Shown one piece after another: positions 14,201 through 20,939 of a stretch of DNA of 28,618 bases (positions are counted from its first letter, which is position 1; the number at the start of each line of letters is the position of its first letter). Source of the stretch: a virus. The stretch spans positions 1 through 28,618 of the IMG/VR virus record IMGVR_UViG_3300010375_000045; one strand, given 5' to 3'. The notes under the pieces are model-generated. The model made no database searches and was not told the DNA's origin. It saw only the letters and a list, made by a program, of their open reading frames with translations. The position numbers were made by a program, and so were the translations under genes.

Positions 14201-14698
14201 AACACGCAAGGCGCGTTCGAAATGTCGCTCGCAACGGCCGAAGGCGGCATGGAAAGCGTCGACGCGGCGGAACAGGCCGTGTTGGTTCACCGCAAGGAAT
14301 CCATTCTGCCTGCGCGAATATCGGTGCCGTTAATGTCCTTCGTCGGCGATCTGCCGGCGATAGCTGGACGCGTCAAGCAGAACAGTGTGCCCGATCTCCG
14401 TTCGATTGCCGATGTCGGAGAACTCCTCCCGGTCATGAGTCCAAGCGAATCGGTGCGCTCGTCGTCGCCGAGCCACACACCGCAATCGGATGCAGATTAT
14501 GTGGCGAGCCGGGTCGGCGGTGGCGGACGTATGAGTGCATCGCCATCATCCGCGCCATCCAAAACCCGCGGCGGCGACATTCATATCCATGCCTGGGACG
14601 CATCCTCGATGAACCAGTTTTTCCGCAAGCCAGCGAACCGGCGGACAATGGACCAGATCTCGAAGGACCGCGCCCGCGCCGGTTTCATGCCGGGCTGA
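11264..14698 (+). CDS. Tail length tape measure protein
   Basis: An 1144-aa protein with a GGGAGA ribosome site, by far the longest of the cluster. It begins with low-complexity A/T/G/S-rich helices (residues 1-150), has a hydrophobic segment at about 165-182 (GGLALVAGAVGYLAY), then a conserved helical section up to about residue 340 that ends with LAPKEQAHIVALITAGQRTE, like the TMP_2-type tape measure domain. Long charged coiled coils follow (about 340-800) with many Q/E/K residues, and a further A/T/G-rich, mildly hydrophobic part (about 860-980). The C-terminus carries GGDIHIHAWDASSMNQFF, usual for the end of these proteins. The length sets the tail length, and the hydrophobic parts may form the DNA channel through the inner membrane. 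Confidence 0.9.
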   Translation: MSDNVIEIRITGAVDSSLSSAVSEAKATIGTIGDQTGTAAAAISATLKAVGDDIGRLTSQLSALGSAAATAGAGVTSGLSTAEQAARNLGSTATTSGTRVASGLKTAEDATHSLHFATAGAIQDYFRLGQAAASGNLPAMASTLGSLASETGVFDAALATMGTEAAIATGGLALVAGAVGYLAYQEFAAEQKARALAAVFEITGRGATMTEDAVKGEMAQLEKMPGVTSSIAEAIVQWEAAHANINNLIDESVNDLAPKFIKAWGDDAPNKLGDLKQAFNDIATGSIPQATDALDKFQEEFGKLAPKEQAHIVALITAGQRTEAWQRLLTDLASRSGESLTDLKTKIADTSAALKQAEDAAAALHAQVNQAGDPQELRVIAVMAGKADEQVKVLTGDLHRLQADAATKAAPIQISDDEVRQNLDKIAQDISKTDTQVLAGQIKYLEGVTKSSRASASEIRNAETELGHLRVQLAKATSDEVVETARATTAALGLTGEQRTRSEIATDLALLKDTRVSAQRKLEIWKDYGSKLSQLHEEQAQGEKAAGREGAQQQRTGAEEAISAAHDASQEILSNDRLNASERGVLAKQVWDLLSSGEKTSADQRAQAAAALAQRIAKEEGLSAEQQKDVEAQISSILIGSARITAQERAQAVKDGASAESEARRKAATETEQIAKLSQQATVDAAKDAFEETSTLEDRKLAYFQETEGEKIVALRDAKQAELQVEIDGYREQLKKLEDSKQTETTLYTQTKNKIEELNRQKNLAIEQSDTQAAQQAVKNWQSIISPIESGMSSMVSSLIGGQTKFGAATRQLLVQVVSDWVSARIKIEFDWLAGVLAKELGDQKWAQKSILEALFAAKTETTIQKGSEAEKTATTAAGTAARDALGATENTGFFGRIVDQVAQWLGLETTKTAETATGTAARVTAAGAETAATIAATKAQAAAEIPAYTGIAAMEAASAVADIPIIGPGLAIAAAEAMNTQGAFEMSLATAEGGMESVDAAEQAVLVHRKESILPARISVPLMSFVGDLPAIAGRVKQNSVPDLRSIADVGELLPVMSPSESVRSSSPSHTPQSDADYVASRVGGGGRMSASPSSAPSKTRGGDIHIHAWDASSMNQFFRKPANRRTMDQISKDRARAGFMPG

Positions 14699-14699
14699 C

Positions 14700-15359
14700 A
14701 TGGCGCTCCCGCAACCCGTCGTCCCAGCCCGCAGTGGAATCGTCCTCAGTCCCGATCTCGCGGACAATCCGGATGTGTTTCCGTTCCTGCGCGGCGCGGG
14801 CTACAAGCAGAAATCCTGGCTGTGGTCGACGACCGACCTGGTCTCGAAAAGCGGACGCCGCTTCAAGAAGCGGAATTTCAGCTATCCCACGACGAAATTC
14901 TCGATCGGCTACAACAGCGGCCATGGACTTTCGCAGCGCGCGACGCGTAAGGACCTCGACCGCATCGTCGCGTTCTTCAACGCGCGGGGCGGCCAGCTCG
15001 GTGATTTCTATTACTTCGACGCTACCGATAATCTGGTCGCAGGCCAGACCCTCGGCGTCGGCAATGGCGTGACAACCCAGTTTCAACTCGTGCGCTCGAA
15101 ACGGACCTGGACCGAACCCGTGTTCGCGCTGAACGGCGTGCCGGAGGTCACGGTCAACGGCCTCAAGGTCACGAACTACACCATCGCCGCGCCAGGCGTG
15201 GTCAAGTTCAATTCCGCGCCCGCCGATGGCGCGGTGGTCGCATGGTCAGGCTCGTTCCTTTATTGGTGCGAGTTCACGCAGGACGAATTGACCGCGCAGC
15301 AACTGACCGCGCTGCTCTGGGAAAGCGACGGGCTTTCCTTCCAGACGATCCGGCTCTGA
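14700..15359 (+). CDS. DUF2460 distal tail protein (GTA ORFg12-like)
   Basis: A 219-aa protein of the DUF2460 / TIGR02217 type. Diagnostic parts: RRFKKRNFSYPTTKFSIGYN (the 'S-Y-P-x-x-x-F-x-I-x-Y' strands), DLDRIVAFFNARGGQLGDFY (helix plus 'F-x-x-R-x-G-x-x-x-x-F'), and VAGQTLGVGNGVTTQFQLVR. The last is the well-known 'G-x-G-x-G-V-T-T-x-F-Q-L-V-R' module of this family. The homologue in gene transfer agents forms the distal tail ring that connects the tube to the tip hub. The ATG starts one base after the tape measure stop, and the order that follows (DUF2163, NlpC/P60, tip protein) is the same as in the gene transfer agent. Confidence 0.85.
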   Translation: MALPQPVVPARSGIVLSPDLADNPDVFPFLRGAGYKQKSWLWSTTDLVSKSGRRFKKRNFSYPTTKFSIGYNSGHGLSQRATRKDLDRIVAFFNARGGQLGDFYYFDATDNLVAGQTLGVGNGVTTQFQLVRSKRTWTEPVFALNGVPEVTVNGLKVTNYTIAAPGVVKFNSAPADGAVVAWSGSFLYWCEFTQDELTAQQLTALLWESDGLSFQTIRL

Positions 15360-15363
15360 ACCG

Positions 15364-16239
15364 ATGCTGGACTGCACCCCGGAACTGGCCGCGCTGCTCG
15401 ATGCCTGGCGCAACGACACCACCGTCGAGGTCTATGTCGCCGGGATTTACACCTTCACGCTGTCGAGCGGCGCGAAAATCCGGTGGTCCGCCGAAGACCA
15501 AGACATCGCGTGGAACGGCAATACTTGGCTGCGCGGCCCCGGCATCACCTCCACACCGATCACGCGTCAGATCGGCACGCAGGTCTCGCAGAAAGATATC
15601 TCTCTCGTCTTTGATGACGACGTGACCGTCAACGGCGTTCCGCTGGCGAAGTTCATCGCATCCGGCGGCCTGTTCAATTCCACCATGCAGTTCGAGTCGG
15701 CCTATGCCACGTCGCCGGACCAGCCGATCATCGGCACGTTGCCGGAATTCTTCGGCCGGCTGACACAGCTTCGCGATACCGGGGAGACGCGGGCGACGCT
15801 GTCGATCTCGGACATGCGGTCACTTCTCAATGTGCAGGTTCCGATCAACCTTTGGCAGCCTTCCTGCCTTCACACCGTATTCGACAGCGGGTGCAAACTG
15901 AACCGCACCGACTTCGCGAAGAACGGCACCGTGCAGAGCGCGCCTGATGCGCTGACCATCGTCACCGACCTCTCGGGTGCCACAGATAGCTATTACGACC
16001 TCGGCAAGATCACGATCACCAGCGGCGCCAATGACGGACAATCGCGCTCGATCAAGACCCAGAGCGCCAACGTTCTTTCGCTGGTGCGCGCACTGCCCGC
16101 ACCCCTGCGGCCCGGGGACACCTTCACGGTCTATCCAGGCTGCGAACTCACGATGGCGACGTGCAAGGGCAAATTCAACAATCTGGCGCATTTCAAGGGC
16201 TATCCGTTCATCCCCACCAATGAGCAGGCCGCCCCGTGA
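15364..16239 (+). CDS. DUF2163 / phage BR0599-family tail hub protein (GTA ORFg13-like)
   Basis: A 291-aa protein. The C-terminal signature is very clear: YPGCELTMATCKGKFNNL followed by AHFKGYPFIP, matching the DUF2163/BR0599 pattern 'G-C-x-x-x-x-x-x-C-x-x-K-F-N-N-x-x-x-F-x-G-x-P-x-I-P'. Two further cysteines (QPSCLHTVFDSGCKL, near residues 165-180) also belong to the family and may bind a metal cluster. I recall that the homologous GTA hub protein binds an iron-sulfur cluster with such cysteines, but I cannot check this here. It would form part of the tail-tip hub. The stop overlaps the GTG start of the peptidase gene (GTGA). Confidence 0.85.
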   Translation: MLDCTPELAALLDAWRNDTTVEVYVAGIYTFTLSSGAKIRWSAEDQDIAWNGNTWLRGPGITSTPITRQIGTQVSQKDISLVFDDDVTVNGVPLAKFIASGGLFNSTMQFESAYATSPDQPIIGTLPEFFGRLTQLRDTGETRATLSISDMRSLLNVQVPINLWQPSCLHTVFDSGCKLNRTDFAKNGTVQSAPDALTIVTDLSGATDSYYDLGKITITSGANDGQSRSIKTQSANVLSLVRALPAPLRPGDTFTVYPGCELTMATCKGKFNNLAHFKGYPFIPTNEQAAP

Positions 16240-16694
16240 CGAAACTCACCTATTCCGGTCAGACCGAAGAGCAGGGCAGGGCGGCGATCGTCGCGGAAGC
16301 TAAGATGTGGCTCGGGACAAAGTACCATCCCGGCGCCCGCGTCAAAGGCGTGGGCGTCGATTGCGGGATGCTGATCGCCGAAGTCTATGAGCGCGCGGGC
16401 ATCATCCCGCGCATGGAAATTCCGGCCTATCCCGCCGATTGGCACAAGCAAAAGAAAGACGAGAAATACCTCGGCTTCATTCTCAGCGAAGGTCACTTCA
16501 TTGCGCCCGGCCAGCAGAAGCCCGGCGACGTCGCGATGTGGAAGTTCGGCCATGTCCGCAGCCACGGCGGCATCATCGTGGAGTGGCCGAAGATCATCCA
16601 TGCCACGTTTCAGGAAAAGACGACGTGGCTATGCGACTGCTCGGACGATGTGCGCTATCCGGCCGGCGCGGCCACGTTCTATTCGTTTTGGTGA
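16236..16694 (+). CDS. Tail-tip NlpC/P60 family peptidase (GTA ORFg14-like)
   Basis: A 152-aa cysteine peptidase. The catalytic residues expected for NlpC/P60 are visible: Cys43 in GVDCGMLIAEVYERAG, His110 in SHGGII, and His122 in IIHATF as the likely third residue. The motif KPGDVAMWKFG before the histidine is also typical. It would cut peptide bonds of peptidoglycan locally as the tail penetrates the wall. It starts with GTG overlapping the hub gene and is placed between hub and tip genes, which argues for a virion-associated enzyme and not for the free endolysin of the lysis stage. Confidence 0.85.
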   Translation: MTKLTYSGQTEEQGRAAIVAEAKMWLGTKYHPGARVKGVGVDCGMLIAEVYERAGIIPRMEIPAYPADWHKQKKDEKYLGFILSEGHFIAPGQQKPGDVAMWKFGHVRSHGGIIVEWPKIIHATFQEKTTWLCDCSDDVRYPAGAATFYSFW

Positions 16695-16697
16695 GCC

Positions 16698-19271
16698 ATG
16701 GGCGGCTCTAACACGGAGAACAAGGGCAACCGGATCAACAGCTATCAGATCCAGTCCAGCGCCTATGGCAATCCAATCCCATGGGGCTGCGGTGCGGGGC
16801 GCGTCGATATCAACCTGATGTTCCTCGACGGTTTCACGTCGCACGAGCACCAGCAGCACAATGGCGGCAAGGGCGGCGGCAATTCGACAACCGATACCTA
16901 CACCTACACGGCAGACGTGTTGCTCGGCATCTGCGACACGGCAAGCGGGCCGATCCGCGGCATCAACCAGATATTCCGCGACAAAAGCGTGTTCCCCGGC
17001 TTCACCGATGGGAATAACGACGCCGATCCCGATCTCTGCGTAAAAAAAGCCGGCCTCAGTGCACTGCGCGTCGGCACGTCGGGACAGAACCCGTCGACCT
17101 TGTTCGACAAATATCCGGATAAGGCGCTCGGCTACGACACGACTTCCTATCTCGTCGGCTCGCAATACCTGCTCAACGATCAGGGCGGATTACAGAACCA
17201 TTCCGTCGAGGTTTATTTCGCCTGTCAGGTCGGCGGCGGTATCGTCGATGCCAATCCCGGCGATTACGCGGGCGCGAACGGCATCGTTCATACCTTCCTC
17301 GACGCCATGATCCCGCAATGGACCGATGCCAATATCGGCGATCTCACCGACTACGGCACCTATTGCCTGGCTGCGGGGCTTTTGCTGTCACCCGTGCTCG
17401 ACTCCCGGCAACAGGCCAGTTCCGTACTCGACGAGATCATGCTGGCGTCGAACTCGGAATGCTGGATGCGCGGCGATGGCACCCTGCAGGTCAAGACCCG
17501 CGCCGATGCGCCGATAACCGGCAATGGCGTCACATACACCCCTGACCTGACGCCGATTTACGATCTCGACCAGGACGACTTTATCGTCGATAACCCCGAC
17601 GACGATCCGATCAAGGTCGATACGCCGCAACTCGACGACCTCTACAACTATGTGCAGGTCACCTACAAAAACCGCCAGCATCAGTACAATGACGAAACCA
17701 CGCCGGGCTTCGACCAGGCCAGCATCGACGAGATCGGGAAGCGCAAACAGGACCCGACCTCGATCCCCTCGATCAAGGATCCGGCTGTTGCCCGTCTCGT
17801 CGCGCAGCTGCTGGCGCAGAAATCCTCCAGCCTCGCCCGCCCGTTCACGTTCAATCTGCCATGGTGCTTTGCGCGTCTCGAGGAAATGGACCTCGTCACG
17901 CTTACGAACGAGTCCCAGGGGCTCGATCGCGTTCTGTCGCGCATCACCGAAATCGACAAGGCCGGCGACACCGGCAAGCTGACGATCAAGGCGATCGAGG
18001 TGCTTGTCGGGACCGCCAACTCGCCGGTTTATCCGAGCCAGACGGCCGGCGGCGTGGTGACGGACCCGCAAGCCGATCCCGGCAGTGTGAACACGCCGGT
18101 TCTGTTCATCCCGCCCACCACGATCACGAATGGCGCCCTTGAGGCTTGGGCCGCGGTCGGCAGCACGAATTCCAATTGGGGCGGGGCCGACGTCTGGATT
18201 GCCTTCGATGACGGGGCCTTCACCAAGGTCGGCACGATCACGGGCCGGGCGCGCTACGGCGTTTCCACCAGCGATCTGCCGTCACATGCCGATCCCGACT
18301 TCGACGACAGCCTGGGTGTCGATATCTCCATTAGCGGCGGCGAGGCCCTTCTCAGCGCCTCGCAGGCAGAGTTCGACGCCTTGGTGTCGCTCTGCTGGCT
18401 GGGCGGAGAACTCATCGCCTACAAGGACGCCACGCTGACAGCCGAGGGGGTCTACACCCTCGGCACCGAACTCCACCGCGGCGCCTATGGCTCGCCTATC
18501 CAGGAGCATCCGGCCGGAACACCGTTTGTCCGCCTCGACGATGCGATCTTCAAGTTCGCGTTTCTGTCGGGACAGTTGGGCCATACCATTCATGTCCGCT
18601 TCGCCAGCTTCAACGCCTTCGGCAACCAGACGCAGGACTATGCCGACGTTGTGGATTACACACTCACGCTCACCCAGCCCGGCACGCTTCCCGGTTCGAC
18701 AACGGTTTCGCTGCAATCGGCATGGGCTGGCCTGCAGTTCACGGTGGCATGCTCGAGCGCAAGCGGCGCGCTCAGCTATATCTTCCGGGTCTATACGGTG
18801 GATGGTCTGACCTTGCTGCGGCAATCCAACGCCACACCGGCCCAGACCTTCACCTATACGCAGGATATGGCAGTCCAGGACGGCAATGTTGCGCGCTCCT
18901 ATGCCGTGACGGCGCAGGCCGTGAATTCGTCGGGAGACGGGGCAGAATCGACCAACCTTGTCGTGAGCAACCCCGCGCCGGCGATCATTACCGGCGTCGG
19001 TCACACCGGATCGGGCGGCAGCGTCACGATCAATTGGACCGCAAACACGGAGTCCGACAAGGCCGGTTATGTCGGCTACTACTCGCAGACCAGCGGATTC
19101 GATCCGACGCTTGGTGCCGGGGCCCTGTTCTATGAGGGCATCGCGAACACCGCGACACTGTCCGGCCTCACCCACGGTCAAACCTACTACGTGCGCATCG
19201 CGGCATTCGATACGTGGTCGGATGACGTTCGCGGCCTGAATTTCAGCGCGCAGCACAGCATCACGGCGTGA
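16698..19271 (+). CDS. Large tail-tip / host-specificity protein (GTA ORFg15-like)
   Basis: An 857-aa protein. The N-terminal part has the 'N-P-I-P-x-G-x-G' entry (YGNPIPWGCGAGRVDINL) typical of central tail-tip proteins. The middle (about 200-430) matches the phage tail-tip type with PFTFNLPWCFARLEEMDLVT and a 'D-R-V-x-x-R-I-T-x-I' strand (LDRVLSRITEID). A strand-rich part at about 480-650 includes LHRGAYGSPIQEHPAGTPFV, the usual 'R-G-x-x-G-T/S' feature. Two fibronectin-III-like domains close the protein (about 664-755 and 760-857; note GLTHGQTYYVRIAAFDTWS). It is the receptor-binding and baseplate core of the tail. It is shorter than the GTA homologue (I recall about 1300 aa). Its stop TGA overlaps the early part of the next gene. 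Confidence 0.85.
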   Translation: MGGSNTENKGNRINSYQIQSSAYGNPIPWGCGAGRVDINLMFLDGFTSHEHQQHNGGKGGGNSTTDTYTYTADVLLGICDTASGPIRGINQIFRDKSVFPGFTDGNNDADPDLCVKKAGLSALRVGTSGQNPSTLFDKYPDKALGYDTTSYLVGSQYLLNDQGGLQNHSVEVYFACQVGGGIVDANPGDYAGANGIVHTFLDAMIPQWTDANIGDLTDYGTYCLAAGLLLSPVLDSRQQASSVLDEIMLASNSECWMRGDGTLQVKTRADAPITGNGVTYTPDLTPIYDLDQDDFIVDNPDDDPIKVDTPQLDDLYNYVQVTYKNRQHQYNDETTPGFDQASIDEIGKRKQDPTSIPSIKDPAVARLVAQLLAQKSSSLARPFTFNLPWCFARLEEMDLVTLTNESQGLDRVLSRITEIDKAGDTGKLTIKAIEVLVGTANSPVYPSQTAGGVVTDPQADPGSVNTPVLFIPPTTITNGALEAWAAVGSTNSNWGGADVWIAFDDGAFTKVGTITGRARYGVSTSDLPSHADPDFDDSLGVDISISGGEALLSASQAEFDALVSLCWLGGELIAYKDATLTAEGVYTLGTELHRGAYGSPIQEHPAGTPFVRLDDAIFKFAFLSGQLGHTIHVRFASFNAFGNQTQDYADVVDYTLTLTQPGTLPGSTTVSLQSAWAGLQFTVACSSASGALSYIFRVYTVDGLTLLRQSNATPAQTFTYTQDMAVQDGNVARSYAVTAQAVNSSGDGAESTNLVVSNPAPAIITGVGHTGSGGSVTINWTANTESDKAGYVGYYSQTSGFDPTLGAGALFYEGIANTATLSGLTHGQTYYVRIAAFDTWSDDVRGLNFSAQHSITA

Positions 19272-19276
19272 GGAAT

Positions 19277-20890
19277 ATGAAAGCACAATCTCTGCTCGCC
19301 TTCGCTGCTTGGCTGCTGTGCTCGGGCCCGTCGGCTGGTGCTTCGGTCTCGTCGATCCCAGTTCCGATCCCTGAGACCTATATCCAGCACGACGTTTCGC
19401 TTCAGGGCGCAAACGGTCAGCTCGGGGTCAACGGCACCGTCACAGCCCGCCTCGACACAGCGAACACCTGGGCGCTGACGCAGACCTTTACCCTGGCTCC
19501 GGTCTTTACCGACCAGCCGGGAACGCGCACCGCCCTTGGCCTCGTGATCGGAACGAATGTCGAGGCATGGGACGCCGATCTGGACGCGCTCGCGGCGCTG
19601 TCGTCGACCGCTGGGATTTTGAAGCGCACGGGCGCGGGAGCGTTTGGGCTCGCCGTCTCCGGAACCGACTACGCACCGGCCACGAGCGGAAGCGCGGCGC
19701 AGCTCGGCAATGGGGCGGGCGGGTTTTCGGCCTACACCGGGACGGTGTGCACCGGACAGTTCGTCCGCAGCCTGTCCGCTGTAATCGTTGCCACCTGCAA
19801 TGCGGTTTCGCTCACCGCCGATGTGACGGGGGTGCTTCCGATCGCAAACGGGGGCTGCAATGCCTCTACGGTCGCGGGATGCCTGACCAACCTTGGAGTC
19901 GCACCGCAAAATCTGCTTGCCAATCCTTCGTTCGATGTCTGGCAGGAGAACACGACCTATTCGCCGAACACCGGCGTCAACACATTCATCGCCGACCGCT
20001 GGAAGGCGCGCACATTCACCACGGCGACCAATGGCACGCGCACCTATTCGCGTGTCGCTGGCTTCTCCGGCGCGCAGTACGCCGTCAAGATGCAGCGCGC
20101 GAACGGAAACGCCGAAACCGGCTCGGCAACGATCGGACAGCAGATCCTGTCATCCGACGCGATCCCGCTTGCCGGTAAAACCATCCACCTTGCGTGCGAC
20201 GCGAGTTTCGGGGCGAACGCCAGCAATTCCGCGATGACGGCGGTGCTGTTCTATGGGACCGGCATAGACGAAGTCGTGAATCTGAGTACCGGCTTCGCAA
20301 CGGGCGCGGGTAACTCCAACTTCTCGTCATCGCCAACCGTCACGGCCTCGACCACGGCCCACGTCGACTTCGGAACGGTCAGTGTCAACAGCGGCGAAAC
20401 GGAAATCGCAGTTCGCATCTCGTCTGGAACTTATTCTGGTACAGCGGGCGCTGACGACAGCATTTCGCTCACGAATTGCAATCTGACTGTCGGTAGCGGC
20501 GACGTTCCCTTTGCACATCCGCCCCTCGTCGAGACGATGGCGCGCGCGCAGTTCACCTATCGAAAATCGTTCGTCTACGCGACCGTTCCAGCGCAGAACG
20601 TCGGCACCGGCACCGGAGAATTCAAGTGGGGTGCTGAGATTGCGGGCACGGGGACCGAGCGCGCGACCGTCGTGTTCGGAAGCGCCATGTTCGCGGCGCC
20701 GACAATCACCCTCTACAACCCCGCCGCCGCGAATGGCGCCTGCCGTGACGAGACCGTCCCTGGCGATGGTGGCACGGCTGCGGCCGGGAACATCACCGAA
20801 AAGGGTTTCGAGGTCACGTGCACCGGAAACGCCAGCACGGCAGTCGGTAATCCTATAGCAGTCCACTACGTCGCCGATATCCGCAGATAA
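19277..20890 (+). CDS. Tail fibre-like protein with apparent signal peptide
   Basis: A 537-aa protein. The ATG at 19277 has GAGGA five bases upstream; a GTG at 19268 is possible but weaker. Residues 1-22 look like a Sec signal peptide (MKAQSLLAFAAWLLCSGPSA), unusual for a virion fibre. The stalk contains standard fibre modules: NVEAWDADLDALAALSSTAG and LTADVTGVLPIANGG followed by LTNLGV. A carbohydrate-binding-like domain follows (NLLANPSFDVWQENTTYSPN and FIADRWKA, about residues 213-240 onward). The C-terminal part (about 415-537, with ARAQFTYRKSFVY, AGNITEKGFEVTCTG) is related to the C-terminus of the next gene. It probably recognises a surface glycan. Confidence 0.7.
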   Translation: MKAQSLLAFAAWLLCSGPSAGASVSSIPVPIPETYIQHDVSLQGANGQLGVNGTVTARLDTANTWALTQTFTLAPVFTDQPGTRTALGLVIGTNVEAWDADLDALAALSSTAGILKRTGAGAFGLAVSGTDYAPATSGSAAQLGNGAGGFSAYTGTVCTGQFVRSLSAVIVATCNAVSLTADVTGVLPIANGGCNASTVAGCLTNLGVAPQNLLANPSFDVWQENTTYSPNTGVNTFIADRWKARTFTTATNGTRTYSRVAGFSGAQYAVKMQRANGNAETGSATIGQQILSSDAIPLAGKTIHLACDASFGANASNSAMTAVLFYGTGIDEVVNLSTGFATGAGNSNFSSSPTVTASTTAHVDFGTVSVNSGETEIAVRISSGTYSGTAGADDSISLTNCNLTVGSGDVPFAHPPLVETMARAQFTYRKSFVYATVPAQNVGTGTGEFKWGAEIAGTGTERATVVFGSAMFAAPTITLYNPAAANGACRDETVPGDGGTAAAGNITEKGFEVTCTGNASTAVGNPIAVHYVADIRR

Positions 20891-20939
20891 TTCGCGCAGC
20901 CGCAACGCGCACCATCCATCGACAAAATGAGGAAAGACG

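Noticed and set aside
13166-14290. 374-aa minus-strand ORF opposite the tape measure
   Set aside because: Composition (many R, G, L, F repeats) is that of an antisense shadow; no family pattern and it lies wholly inside a clear gene.
16236-16694. NlpC/P60 gene as the phage endolysin
   Set aside because: Its place between hub and tip genes matches the virion-associated peptidase; endolysins normally lie with the holin genes.
18282-19412. 376-aa minus-strand ORF opposite the tail-tip gene
   Set aside because: Antisense shadow with arginine-rich composition; the plus strand has fibronectin-like and tip motifs.
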